A stretch of DNA of 64,000 nt from Apus apus (taxonomy: Eukaryota > Chordata > Aves > Apodiformes > Apodidae). The translations under genes and the position numbers were made by a program. Within the stretch, counting starts at the first letter, position 1; each line of letters starts with the position of its first letter. The notes under the pieces were generated by a model. That model was not told the DNA's origin. It worked only from the letters and a program-made list of their open reading frames with translations, and did no database searches. Positions 1 to 11,500 of the stretch are shown piece by piece. Location: positions 140,602,858 to 140,666,857 of the forward strand of contig NC_067282.1 of the NCBI RefSeq assembly GCF_020740795.1, given 5' to 3'.

Positions 1-1204
1 TGATGGAAGGTGTTAGTAGAATAGTAATTTCTAAAATACCATGCTCTTAGCTTGCAAGGTCAAGTGCCAGCATAATGGTGCTTGAGAACTGAGATTAGCC
101 TCAGAATTTCCTGCCCAGTGTTGCTGATTTTCCAACTGTCTTGGTTAGTCAGCAATAGAGAAACCAAAGTCTTTGGATGCAAAGCTGCAAACGATGTGAT
201 CCAATTTGGTCTGTGGTGTATCAGTTCAAGTCATTTTGATTTGCAGTGGCTCACCACTTCTCAGAAATCATCACAGCTGTCATACCACAGGACAGGGGCA
301 AATCATGAAGGGGACCAGTGTGAGCTGTAGCTTGGGGATACTGGTGTCTGCTACCCCCAAACTTTCTGCTGTGCTAATTTTTACTACTGTGCTTCAGATT
401 ATGAAGCAGTGTTATGTAGATATAGCAGAAAAAGAAAACCAGTCTGAGGTATTGCTTTTTAAACAAAAGGAAAATGAAAAGAAAAAAACAGTCCAGTGTA
501 GCTTGTGTAACAGAGAGCAACATAAAGTGAAAAGAAAAATATATTTTCATGGTGGCTAAACAATTTCTGTTCCATGTTTTGAAGAGGCTTTAGATCTGTG
601 GTGTTTATTCCTGATCTGACTATTGATTTCCACCACTGTGGCAGTCTGCAGTCTTTCAAGGGTGCTATGGCAAACAGGGTCGGTCTTATCGTGGCTGCAT
701 GAAACATTTCACGTAAAGATCTGGGAAAGGCTTCTTTTCACAGAAGTAAGGTAATTCTAGTCTCTTTATTGATGGGATGTGGTTAATCTATAAGATAGAA
801 CTTCCCCCTCTCCAGGATGCTCAGTGAGCTCGGGAGCTGAAACGTGCTCCTTTCCTCAATCAGCTGCAGCTCCTGGTTCCGTGCCGTCGCTCCATGTGCC
901 TCCTGCGTGGCTCTGCTTTGCCATCCTTGCCACTTGGGCTGCTGACCTCTTTCTGCTTTGAAGGCATTACGTGCATTTCAGAAACGTTGGCTTGTTGAAA
1001 AGGAACAACTGGTGATTAACACAGTCTGGTGGTTTTGCCCCTCTGGGGGGGAAAAAGTGATAATTTTCTGTCCAGAAGCTATAATCACATCACAGACTTG
1101 CTGATAGCACAGAAGGATCCTGAGAAGTGAATGGTCACAAATGTGGGTCTTCTCTTACTCTTCAGCTCTTACTGAGTGAACTGCTTCAGTGTGTAGCTTG
1201 TATT

Positions 1205-1222
1205 GCTGCTGCTGCTGCTGCT
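1205..1222. repeat. (GCT)6 microsatellite
   Basis: Six perfect GCT units lie in presumed MICAL3 intron. It is short and likely polymorphic, with no sign that it is translated. Confidence 0.9.
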
Positions 1223-3251
1223 TATTTTCATTAGCTTTAGGAAAAGCAATGCTAATGTTTTCAGTAGCAGGACTACTGTAGATACTGTGGACTTTGTAAC
1301 TTGATTCAAGGACACATTTTCATTAGGCAAGAGTGGGAGGATAATTTCTGTTGAAAACTAGCACAACTAAGAGCAAGGCAGGAAACATGATTGCAGGAAG
1401 TGGGTTCTGTATTACAGCCTTCTGCTCTGTATGTTCTGAGGCTTTTTATTGGAGACCAAAGATGGGATCTTCTCGTTGGATCAGACCATTTGCTCACTGA
1501 TGACATAAGTTTAGTAGTTTGTGGTCACATCACAATGAGATGAATGGCATTTTCACATGCTAGGTATTTATTTTTAGATTAAATTGGGAATTCACCAAGT
1601 TTACATGGTTTTAAAATACAGCTGTGTTTGATTTACCAACATCCCATACTCACACAATTCTGAATGAAATCTCAAACGCTGAAAAATTGAAGTGGATTTT
1701 TCTATATAGTTACATGTCTGTCTCCTCTTTCCCCCAGGACCAAGTTAGAGTATTAAAGCATGTATAGAAGAATGCATGCTGACTAAGATAGGCTGTGAAA
1801 TAAAAAATAGAAGTGTCATGCACTAAATGTTCTGTTTTGCATGGAAGCTGATTCTTCATGGTGCCTTTGTGGCTTGGGGTTTTTCTTGTTTGTTTTTGCT
1901 TTTGTAACCTAATCTGTACAATGGCAATTGTAGGAAAAAAAAAGCTCTAGTTTCATTTTAAATTCTAAACAACTATAATTAAGGTTCTGGTACCGTCAAC
2001 TAATGTTAGTACCATGTTTTATTTGTAACTGTCACATGGCTGGCTGCGACACCTCTCCTAACGTTGCCCCTTCCTGCTCCCTGTACAGCATTTTTTCCTG
2101 TCTGAGAAAGTGGCACAGCTCAGTCACAGACTTCGGAGCTGATGAGCTCTCCCTCTCACTCCGATATGTCCTCCGTGTGCTGGTCTAGTTCTGTGATGGT
2201 CCCTTCTAAAGCCTTCCCAGTTTGCTGGTAGTCTAGTTCTGTAAAGCTGACTTCTCCAAAATAAGCGTTATTCTTACCATATTATTGTTGTGGAGTTGAT
2301 GCCTTTTCCTGACACAGAAACGCCTCCTCTTTATAAATGTGGTTGTGCATTGAGAGCAGTAAGTGTTCCATTCTGCTACCTCTGATGTTTCAGGCTCATT
2401 CTTTCTGGTGCTTATGTTCTCCTGTAACTATTAGCGATGTTGATTGTTTCCTGCTGTTTATCTCTATAATGTTAAGTACAGCTGAAAAGCAAATTCTTGA
2501 TGTTAAAACAGCTGAGCCATTTTAGAGATGAGAAATGTTTGTCCTTCGCTGGCTGACAGAAAAGATGAAAACAATTCAGTAAGTCACTGATACTAGCAGG
2601 ACTTGTAAGCTTTAAAATGTTTTGTTAAATGAGAATATCAAGGGGAGAGCTTTAAATTTACTGTTGTGACTCTATGAAGCCCTCATTTGGTCATCACCAC
2701 TGCAGACCTTGATGTGAATCACTTTTTTTTATCTATGTAAAAGCCTTTTCCCCTCTAAGCTTAACAGTCCAGTTGAGTACATGTGTACTCACCAAACTTA
2801 ACACAGCAGAATGTGGCAGGCTGGTACCACGTTAATCAGATTCTCCTTGTGATGCTCTCTGTCTGAAGAAACTATTTTCCGTTAAAAAGAACACTTTTAC
2901 CATCCGTGGATGCTGCCATGGTGATAAGAGCATGGTCCTGATAAAGCTTTAAGGTAGGGTGGCTGCTTACAGCTGGTGTCTTTTGCATACAGGTGAGATT
3001 TTTTGTAACCTTCCTTGAAATTTGGCATTTATCAGCAGGAGTTAAATATTCATCTCTGCTCATCCTGACATCTTGTTCACAAACCTTCCAGTTAAAGACC
3101 ATGACACTGCAAAATGTACATTAGGAAAACGTACAGTAAAAATAACCTCCTGCCTGGTATTTGTACAGCTGAGTAAGAGTTCACCAGTATCTCAGTCTAC
3201 ATCTTACCTGTTATCTGTGCTTATTAGGGACATTATTCATCTGTAGACCAT

Positions 3252-3440
3252 ATCCCTTGTTTCTGCTTTTCCATTTCTTGTATTTTTTTCTTTTCTTTTT
3301 TTCTTGTGTTTCCTTTCTTTCTCACTCTTATGCTTTTTGTCCTTTGCTTGTCTTTTATTTCACCCCTTTCCTCCTCCTCCGTTCCACTTCCAACTTCCTC
3401 TTCCTCTCCTGCCTCTTCCTCTTCCTCGTTTGGCCCTATT
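3252..3440. repeat. long polypyrimidine (C/T) tract
   Basis: About 190 bases are overwhelmingly T and C on the + strand, grading from T-rich to (CTTCCT)-like units, with very few purines and no AG dinucleotide until 3443-3444. Translated on the opposite strand it gives an artefactual Glu-rich open frame. Placed directly before a candidate exon it would form an exceptionally long polypyrimidine tract. It could also simply be a simple-sequence expansion or a triplex-prone mirror-type tract. Confidence 0.85.
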
Positions 3441-3444
3441 GAAG

Positions 3445-3510
3445 TTGAGCCCAATGCCGGGACACCACGTCGTAGACCTCTCTCCTTCTGCCCTTGCTGT
3501 GCCCACGAAG
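3445..3510 (+). CDS. candidate 66-nt cassette exon of MICAL3 (unproven)
   Basis: After the pyrimidine tract comes the first AG (3443-3444) and then 66 bases ending in ACGAAG before GTAATG (donor at 3511). The interval has several CpGs, unlike its surroundings. It is open in the frame that would leave one base (G) at its end, which is exactly the phase needed to join the MICAL3 exon at 5863 (G|GC, Gly). As a symmetric 66-nt exon it could be included or skipped without changing frame. The predicted peptide, containing TPRRRPLSF, does not match any MICAL3 segment I can recall, and it would interrupt the bMERB domain if constitutive. This is inference from splice signals and phase only. Confidence 0.25.
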
Positions 3511-5862
3511 GTAATGTAAACTCACACGCTCCCTGTTCTCCTTGACCACAGCTGGGTTGTTGTAGCAACACTAGTCAGCTAGTGAAGACAAGGCCCCCAG
3601 CCCCATCCCCAGCCCTTTTCTTACTGTGTCCCCAAACCAACGTCTCAGTAGCAACCTGGTAACCAACTTCTCTGAGCCTGTGGCAAGTTATTAGAAATAC
3701 AGTATCCCTTTTGCTAGTCCCAGCTGTGCTAGGGAAGGCGTAGTGTCTGGGATGGACATTGGGCAGCAGCAGGGGGAGCAGTAATGTAACATTCAACAGT
3801 TTCTGTTTTCATTTGATGGCTTCAATTTCTCTGTTCCTCGTGATAGATGTTTGGAAGGTGGCGTAAGGGAAGAAAATCTCCTTCCTTAAATGACCTTTTA
3901 CTTACCATATATGGATTAAAGGAATACTGTGTCTTTATATGGACGGATTTGCAAAAACATCCTGGAACTTTAAAAGCCAACAAACCTTAAGCTAGACTAG
4001 TTTTCCCTCATCTGTCTCACTGAGTGCATTCTTTTAACAGTCCCAAATGGAGTTTGCCATAGAGTTTCCATTGCCAAGGCATGGGGAAAGGGGTTGTTTG
4101 TGTGTCCATGGTGTAATTTTGCTAACCACTTACTCTGCTTTCCATGGTGCTCCCTCACATCAGTTGTCAGTGCTCCCTCTCCAGTCCTTCCATTATTCTT
4201 CTGCTCATTGGCTGTTTAAAAATACTTATGTATTTCATAGGTCAGTAGCGTTGTGTTTTTTGGCTTTTTCTTAAAAGCATTTGTTTTCTGTACACCCTGG
4301 CATTGGAAAGGATGGGGAGACTTCCCAGTGTTTTCATGGCACCACAGCACTGGACATCTGCATGTACAGTCTCCCTCTCCTGTTGCCATACGGGCATATT
4401 GTGCAGAGATGCTCAGAAAGGAATGCTTGGAACTGAGCCACACACTGGTGTAAAGTCTGCAGAGCCAGAGGCTCTTAGGATGGTACAAACGGGGCTGGTA
4501 TTTTCCGAAGGTCTGCTATTAGGAATTTTCAAAGGCAGGTATTCTCAGCTGAAGCTGCAGTTTAATAGGAGTTGTAGGCTCTCCTTTCTTTAGCTCCAGT
4601 GCAGCACTGCTGTGAGATCCTAAGGATGGAGACAGGACACAGAGCCCTGAATTAACTAACCATGAATGTGGTATTTGTGAAGTGTTTTCCAGAATTTGAA
4701 CAGTAGGCGTGCTGCTTGATTATTTTTAGCATCAAAATGACTATTTGAGACTTTTTGCTCTTGGTGTAGGTAGTATGTATCCATAGCAACATAGATGAGG
4801 ATGCTGGTTACTTTTAGGATGCCTCAGTTGCATGCAGTGCAAACTGATAGGATGCAGCAACCCGAAAAGACTTTTGAGCTTGATTTGAGGCCTTGCTTCT
4901 GCCTGCACTTGCAGGCAGGCTCATTGCTTCTGTCTTTGATGGTGTCTGATAGAAGTCATAGCATTGATCTGCTGGTAGTTCAGTGTGGAATTGGTGGCCT
5001 AGCCCAGGAGATTGCTAAGAGGAGCTTCCTTGGTAAGCTCTTGCATTTGATAAATATCCACTGAAGGCTTTGAGAACAGCATTCTGCGATTTATTCTGTG
5101 TAACTCCTGACAGATGTGAGATTCATCAGTGGACTACTGAGTAAGTTTAAGAGTTGGTTTAAAATAAGTGAAATGCCAACTAAGAGTTCTGTACTAGGTG
5201 GCCAAGGCTCAAGGTATTTTTATTATGCTTTGATACTAGCCAATGTGCTTGAGGATTCTTTTCTTTCCAGTGCTGATGTGCAGTACAGTAGAAGTAGTTT
5301 CTGTGTTCACTGTGCAGAGGGGATCTTCAAAATGGATAGATATATATGGCTAGGAGGAACAGTCAGAAGAGATTTCTTTAGCTATCAAAAAAACCCCAAG
5401 ATGTTACTTTTGGCCAGTAAAATAAAAGATTGAGGATGTGTGATTGAAAATAAAGGTAAAAGACGTGGACTGGCAATTGAGTCTATTTCTGATGAGCATA
5501 CATTTAAGTAGCTGGCATGAGGATCTATAAAGCTCTTCTTAATGAAAGGAAGAGTGAAATACTTACATAAATCTGGGATTTCTGCTTTAAAAGTGAGGAA
5601 GAAACAAGCAATCACAAGAAAAATCAAAAAACAAACAAAAATTTTTAAAAAATCAGGCTCCAAAGAGAAGAGAATCCTTTTGGAGATGACTTCCACTCTT
5701 CCGTGTGCTGTAGGCAAACTGAATGGACCCGGCTTGGGAGTGCTCTGGCAGCATCTTGCTCGGCTTTCTTTGCACATTTTGCCCCATTGTTGTTTTCGCA
5801 GTTTGGGCTTGTAAGGATTGCAGGGCGTTACCTGAAAACTTACCAGGTTTCTTTTTTGGCAG

Positions 5863-5962
5863 GCATGGGTAAGAAGGATGATCCCAAGCTGATGCAGGAA
5901 TGGTTCAAGCTGGTGCAGGAGAAGAACGCCTTGGTTCGCTACGAGTCTGAACTGATGATATT
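5863..5962 (+). CDS. MICAL3: MICAL3 coding exon: start of visible bMERB segment
   Basis: The acceptor is TTTTTTGGCAG ending at 5862 and the donor is GTGAGT at 5963. The exon begins with GC, completing a split Gly codon, then encodes MGKKDDPKLMQEWFKLVQE and continues to SELMI, leaving TT that pairs with C from the next exon to make Phe. This 100-nt exon carries a central bMERB helix with the conserved EW(F)xLVxEKNALVRYESEL pattern. The methionine at 5865 is internal, not a start. Confidence 0.9.
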
Positions 5963-7036
5963 GTGAGTGAATGTACAAAGCATCAAGAGGGGAAACTATG
6001 TTACAAATAGTATTGGAAGATGAACAGTCAGTACTGTTCCCTGAGAAGTCTAGAGGCTCTTAAGCTGATTCTTGGCTGAGATAGGAATCCAGGTACATTT
6101 CAGAAGAGTGGTAAAAGAAGGAATAATACCAATAAGGAATGAAAGCTCCAATTATTTATGCACAAGCAGAAGTACGGATGCATCTTAAAAATTCTGAGCC
6201 CTTCCCAAGCTGTTCTTGGATAAAAGACGTGTTGTTAATGCAGGTGTTTTTGAGCTATGCAGAAACAGTGTGTGACAACTGCCTGTTTTAGTAGAATCTG
6301 CTTTTAAGTGTAGCCAAAAGTGTTTAATTCAGTCACCTTTGTCATGTGGCCCTCTTTTCTGCCTGTACTGGAACACTAGTGCCTCTCATTTGGGCTCGGA
6401 AGATAAGGCTTTTTTCCAGTTAAAAAAATTTGGAGCTTTCTCAGTCCTCATGCTGCAAATTCACCAAAATTAATTTTTCAGTGTGTCAGCTGACCTAGGC
6501 AGTGTGGAAAATCTTTTTAAATCTTTAAAAAATATAGTTCAAAATCTTGGGGGTTTTTGAGTGGTTCCAAAACAGGTTGGTAAAACATTTAGCAGTTATC
6601 TAGAGGGGGAACAGAAATTCAGAATAGGTATAAAGCAATATATGGAGTATTTTAATACAGGCAGAACTTGGATTCCTGATGTTTCCCTTTCAGCGCTCGG
6701 GAGCTAGAACTGGAAGACAGGCAGAGTCGATTACAGCAGGAGCTCCGGGAGAGGATGGCAGTAGAAGGTGAGAGCAAAAGGGAACATTTCACAGATTGCA
6801 TGTGAGTATTTCTAGCCTTGTGTATGCTGACATTTTTTGTTATCTCTGTAGATAATCTGAAGACAGATGAGGAGCTCTCAGAGGAGAAGAGGATCCTGAA
6901 TGAGATGCTAGAAGTAGTAGAGCAGAGAGATTCTCTCGTGGCTCTCCTTGAGGAGCAACGGGTTCGAGAAAAAGAAGAAGACAAGGACCTGGAGGCAGTC
7001 ATGCTTTCCAAAGGTTTTAGCTTGAACTGGTCTTGA
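5863..7036 (+). CDS. MICAL3: MICAL3, C-terminal coding exons (partial gene, three exons)
   Basis: MICAL3 is a large cytosolic FAD-dependent monooxygenase that oxidises actin methionines and acts with Rab8-family GTPases in exocytic vesicle fusion. Only its C-terminal end is present. Exons 5863-5962, 6694-6767 and 6852-7036 join in matching phases into 118 residues from MGKKDDPKLMQEW to the end MLSKGFSLNWS and a TGA stop. These residues are highly charged and helical, with the long Glu/Arg/Leu heptad-like pattern of the bMERB domain (DUF3585), which binds Rab GTPases and contributes to autoinhibition. The N-terminal monooxygenase, CH and LIM domains and bMERB helix 1 lie outside the window. 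Paralogues (MICAL1, MICAL2, MICALL, EHBP1) share the domain; the adjacent BID and BCL2L13 genes, as in human 22q11, favour MICAL3. Confidence 0.9.
6694..6767 (+). CDS. MICAL3: MICAL3 coding exon: middle of bMERB domain
   Basis: The acceptor TTTCCCTTTCAG ends at 6693 and the donor GTGAGA starts at 6768. The 74-nt exon encodes (F)ARELELEDRQSRLQQEL and then RERMAVE, finishing with one base (G) of a split Asp codon. The pattern is the typical heptad-like helix of bMERB. Phase agrees with both neighbours, giving an uninterrupted reading frame across the junctions. Confidence 0.92.
6852..7036 (+). CDS. MICAL3: MICAL3 terminal coding exon with stop codon
   Basis: The acceptor TTATCTCTGTAG ends at 6851. 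The exon supplies AT to complete Asp and then encodes NLKTDEELSEEKRILNEML and continues to the C-terminus MLSKGFSLNWS, with TGA at 7034-7036. The last bMERB helix, with VVEQRDSLVALLEEQR, is intact. The sequence after the stop shows no continuing frame and is taken as 3'UTR. Confidence 0.93.
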
Positions 7037-7424
7037 GCTTAATGTATTTACCTCTGCTGGTCTGTGTTGTCCATTTGGCCAACCCTGAGTTCGCCAGAAT
7101 TGCATGGATAGGAAGATGTTGAAGGGGAAACCTCCAAGGGGTCCGACAGCATGCAAAGGTTTGGTTTGAAGCACTCAGAGGCCTTTGATAAGTATGTTGG
7201 TTCCAGAAGCTTAAGTTTTACATGTCTGCAAGCCAAGTTGGAGATAATGAGTTGAGACTGTGGAGTTTCCTTGAGGTCCAATGCAATGGACCATGTTTTT
7301 TTGTATGTGGTAGGAGGGAGAGGAATAATCCATGTGTGGGGAAGGAGGTTAAGGGAAGAAGTACCCTTAACTAAACTGGATTTATGGCAGTCCATTCCTT
7401 TCCCATTTTTATGACACCAGTTCT

Positions 7425-7430
7425 AATAAA
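7425..7430 (+). terminator. MICAL3: proximal candidate poly(A) signal of MICAL3
   Basis: A canonical AATAAA hexamer lies about 390 bases after the MICAL3 stop codon. The downstream sequence is not obviously GT-rich, so use is uncertain. Confidence 0.35.
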
Positions 7431-8505
7431 AGGGAGGGAAGTGGCAACCCTCTCTGGAAAACCACAGCAGCCTGTAGCAGCCTGTATGGTGGAGTCAGCT
7501 GTCCAAGAGAGCTCCAGAAGCCCAGGGCAACACCTTCTTTGCTTTAGTCTTCCTCCTCACCAAAGAAACTTGCAGTTGATCATTATGCATGGTTATGAAG
7601 AAATACAAGACAGAGAAGATACTAGTAGTATGTGTGATGGAACTCTTTGCCTCCTGGTTTTTAAGAGATTTGGGCATCAGAGGACTCTCCCTGTCATACA
7701 TAGCCTCCTAAATCATCATCATCTTGTGGGGAAAAAGGGGAGGAGAAGAGAAAGGGAAGATGCCCTTCTGCTTTGCTACACACTGGAGAGACAGCTACTG
7801 CTGGCCTTAGTCTTCATGGCCACAGCTCAGAGGCTGGTGGGCTTCTTTGTTCTGTTTTTGTTGTGACTGTTTTGACACTGGAAATACTGACTGTGGGACA
7901 GTGGTAAGCATGTGCTGGGGCAGGGGTGTTACCAAGCAGCATTCCCTGGCTGTTAGGCCCCCAAAAGGGAGAAGCCCTCAAGTGACTGAACCACCATTAA
8001 GACTTCAGTGTTTTTATTTTTTTTTCCTCTGTATTTTGTTTTTGCACATTGGAAACAAAACTTAAGACCTGCCTGGGCCCTCAGTCACTTTGACCCTTTT
8101 ATGTCAATTAACTTATTTTTTTTGATACTTGAAAGAAGATTCATTTTTGTATCTTTTAGGAAAAAAATGGACAAGTGACGGGTGTGTGTGCCTGCTGCAT
8201 CCTACAACTTCCACTTCAAAATTACTGGACGTTGTTACCTGTGGCTATTTATTAGTGTTCTTATTAATAATTTGATTGTTATGTATATTTGATTGTGAAG
8301 GGAGTGTTTTAACTCTGTTAGAGAAAGACACTACTGCGGATTGGTCTCTCCTTCACAGCAAGGGCAGCCTTTATGGACCCATGGATGCATCCTGCCCTAG
8401 AAGTTTTCCTTTATGACAAAATCCTGCGCACTCATGGAGTTGTAATAATCTATTTGTGTTCCTAGCATATTTTTCTTCTGCATCCCAGATTTCCACTATT
8501 GGACT

Positions 8506-8511
8506 AATAAA
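8506..8511 (+). terminator. MICAL3: candidate main poly(A) signal of MICAL3
   Basis: A canonical AATAAA lies about 1.47 kb after the stop, in AT-rich sequence. T-rich sequence and TGTATGTGTGTCTCTC-like GT-rich sequence follow within about 70 bases, which is a plausible downstream element. Confidence 0.5.
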
Positions 8512-8530
8512 CCTATAACTTACTTAAATT

Positions 8531-11500
8531 TTACATTTTTATAACAAGAAATCCAAAACTGTGAGGTGGAAGTATCCTGTATGTGTGTCTCTCACTGAAA
8601 GAGGAGACCCTCACGCTCCTGAGACACAGCTAGAGGGACTTCCATGAAAACAAAAATAACACATATCCTGCTGCATCTGCTGGAAGAAGCTCCTTTTGTC
8701 TCAGCTAGTGAAGCTGCTGCTTTTCAGCCAGGAGGGCTCATGGTAATCGTACGTTAAGCAAAGGGCAGGACAGGCACTGAGCAGTTCAGTACCATTCTCT
8801 GTTTGACAGCTTCCCTGAGTGCACCAGGTCCCTAATTTGTCCCACAGAGCTGGAATACCACTGTGCGTTGAGTATGTGCCCCGTCCTTAACATGATGTAT
8901 TGAGTTTTTTCCACCCATGGGATGCTATGTTCTTTTCTTGTTTAAGAAGTACTCAGCCTGCTCCCCAATGTCCTTGACAAAGTGTCCCATTCCCAAGCAT
9001 ATTCTTACAGCATGCTGATTCTTTCAGCCCAAACTTATGCTGTTGGTGCAAGGTACCTATGCAGGACTGAACATCTTTTCATCTTTTGCCTCGGGACAGA
9101 AGTTAGCATGGTTTCTTGCTGTTGGCTATCTGCCTTCTTCAAGGAGGTCTTCTGTAAGCCAGGGTCTACAATTTGAATTCACCTCTGACTCAGGAGCATA
9201 CCTCAGGCTGAGGAAGAGTGGGTGGGACTGTCCCCAGAATTGAGTGCTGCTGGTTGTTAACTGTGGAAATATTTTTTCCACTTCATGTGTTCCCCCTGTA
9301 TCCCTCCTAGTGTTTTCTGATAACGCATTACAAATTAAATCCAGATGCTACTGAAACTAAGCAGGCAGGCAGGTGCAGTGCTACTTTGTAACTGAATGTT
9401 AGCAGGTGGTACCAGCTATACCAGCATCACAGAGAGCTGGCTTACCAGCAGGATGTCCAACAAACAGAATTCCCCTCATTTGCCAGTGCAGGGGCCAGCT
9501 GCACAAGTAAAATTAGCATTGGTAGTTTACATATAGTCTGCAATTGAGGGGCTGGAGGGGAGAAGGGAAGAAAGAGGGAAGCTAGATACAGTTAGTTGTA
9601 AACTTGCCTTGCACAAAGAATTGGCCTCAGTCCATTTTATACTGCACTAGGTATTTAGACAACATTTATCTTTTAACAAAAGATCATTGAATTTGAGCTG
9701 TAGAACAAACAGGAATCCTGAAGAAGAAATACCAGATTACTACTTTTCCCTTTCGTGCTGGGGGACACTAGCCAGATCTTTGCAATGCCAAAGAGTGATA
9801 CCACCTGAGGGTGTAATGCCCTGTGGTGCAGGAGAACTGCAAACTTGAAGACTGAGCTCTTTTTCAGTTATGCAGAAGGCCTCCAGCAGTGAGAATGAAA
9901 ATTAAGAGCTAACATCGCACACATTAATTAAAAATGCACGAAGGGAATGCTAAAAGGCCTTTTTATATCAAAATGGTTGAAAAAGGCACAACTTGTATTT
10001 GCTGTTCAGCTGCACTTTAAGAATATGACTTGCATATCAGATACTGAGTTTTTTTACTATCGGAATATTTTTAATTCAAATTTTGTATTTTTAAAGCTGA
10101 AGAAGGCTCTTGTGACCACAAGATTCCTTATTTGTATCAGAATCCAAGTAGGATGTTCTAGCTCTTTGTGCTGCCCATGCGGGCAGCAGCACATGATGCA
10201 GCTGTGTGCGTTCAGTGACCTGTGTCCATTTCACACGAGGGGAGTGAAAATGCCCTCAGCTTCCGAGAAGTGGGCTGGCGAGGGTGTCCGTCCCGGTGTG
10301 TCCACAGAGTGGCTGGCTGCTTCCTCCCTGCCATGAGTAGGAGGAGAGCCAGGCTTGGAACCTAACCTGTGTTCGTTTTGAAATGCGCACACTGAGGATG
10401 GATGGGGCAAGCATTTCAGTCCCCTCCAGGGAAGGGAGGGAGATGCCACCTCCTGGTGGTGTCTCATTTACCTGAGAGGCAAATGGGGATGGGGGAGTGA
10501 GGACTGCCAAAACAACCAATCTGCTGTTTTCACAGTACAATTACTTTTTTTGTTTTTAACTGTTTTGTTCCTTTTGACCATGTTTTCATTAAAACTCACA
10601 AATGGCTGTAAAATCCCAAGTTTTGAAGAACTATTGTGTGGGGAGGTGACAAGACATTTCAGCTCCAACTTCCAGACATACTCCTTCTTTCAGTTAACCA
10701 ATACCCCAAGGTCTCGCTAGGGCATGTTACAAACTGCGTTGCTGAACATATTTTAGAGCAAACTGCAAGTTTTAAAAGTCTGTCCTCTCTATCTGTCTCT
10801 GCATTTCATGTAAATATTTGTTTGTATGTAAAGACACCAGTGGATCCTTGGGGGTTACCCCCATGGTCAAGAATCTGAGTTTTGTGCAATGCCTAGGCCT
10901 CTCTTAGATCACGGTGCTTGCATAAAGCTAGTCACCACATTTGTGTGCACTGTGGTGGTTTTTAATATTTTTATACATCCTAATCCTGAACATTATGAAG
11001 TATTATAAGTGGTCTAGACTGCATGATCTAGAGCAGCCAGCAGTTCCGTTTTCCTTAGCAGCTGTTCCTAAAATGTTCACGGCTACACCTTGTTTGATTA
11101 ACATTCTTTTAAAATGACTTTTCAATTAAGTGTTTACACCAGACACCAGTGGATGAGAAAGGTGTTGCATTGTAAAGACTCCTGTGTATAAATTGAAAAG
11201 CCACAACATGGCTTTATGGGAATTTCAGTCACCATTGTCTGCAATGAAGAGAACTCTAAAGCATACTAAAAACCAGCCTGTATATAGTTCACAGAGAAAA
11301 AGATTGCTGGCTCTCAACCATTGCAAAATAACAGAGATCAGAAGCTTTCCAAAAGTTCCTACTTTTGGATTGCTCAGAGTACTGCTATAGGCAGGGTAGC
11401 CGGACAGATGAGGATGTCACTGAAAGCAGATGTGAAGGGGAGGATGCCATGTTCTGATGGCATTGCAGTAATTCAAATACTCGGTATCTGTGCGTGCATG

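Larger units (their letters stand above)
1..5862 (+). other. MICAL3: MICAL3 intronic sequence (5' part of window)
   Basis: This stretch lies upstream of the first recognised MICAL3 exon in the window and reads as intron. I see no other exon matching the known bMERB helix 1 that should precede the 5863 exon, so that exon is presumably left of the window or too diverged for me to find. Apart from a (GCT)6 run near 1205, a long pyrimidine tract near 3252-3440 and one candidate cassette exon at 3445-3510, it contains only short spurious open frames and no recognisable repeats. Confidence 0.6.
7037..8530 (+). other. MICAL3: MICAL3 3' untranslated region (predicted)
   Basis: The sequence downstream of the MICAL3 stop lacks coding signal. 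The end is set by the canonical AATAAA at 8506-8511, with a cleavage point about 15-20 bases further on. An earlier AATAAA at 7425 and a tandem pair at 11781-11791 are alternatives, so the 3'UTR could be about 0.4, 1.5 or 4.8 kb. The open frame at 7384-7866 within it shows no recognisable protein and is treated as chance. Confidence 0.55.

Noticed and set aside
3233-3571. Minus-strand 112-residue Glu-rich open frame
   Set aside because: It is the complement of the long pyrimidine tract, so the Glu/Lys richness is a composition artefact.
5542-5814. Lys-rich open frame just upstream of the MICAL3 exon, considered as bMERB helix 1
   Set aside because: It lacks the expected helix 1 pattern, has no suitable donor and is out of phase with 5863.
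7384-7866. 160-residue open frame after the MICAL3 stop
   Set aside because: It has no recognisable protein features and lies in the predicted 3'UTR; likely chance.
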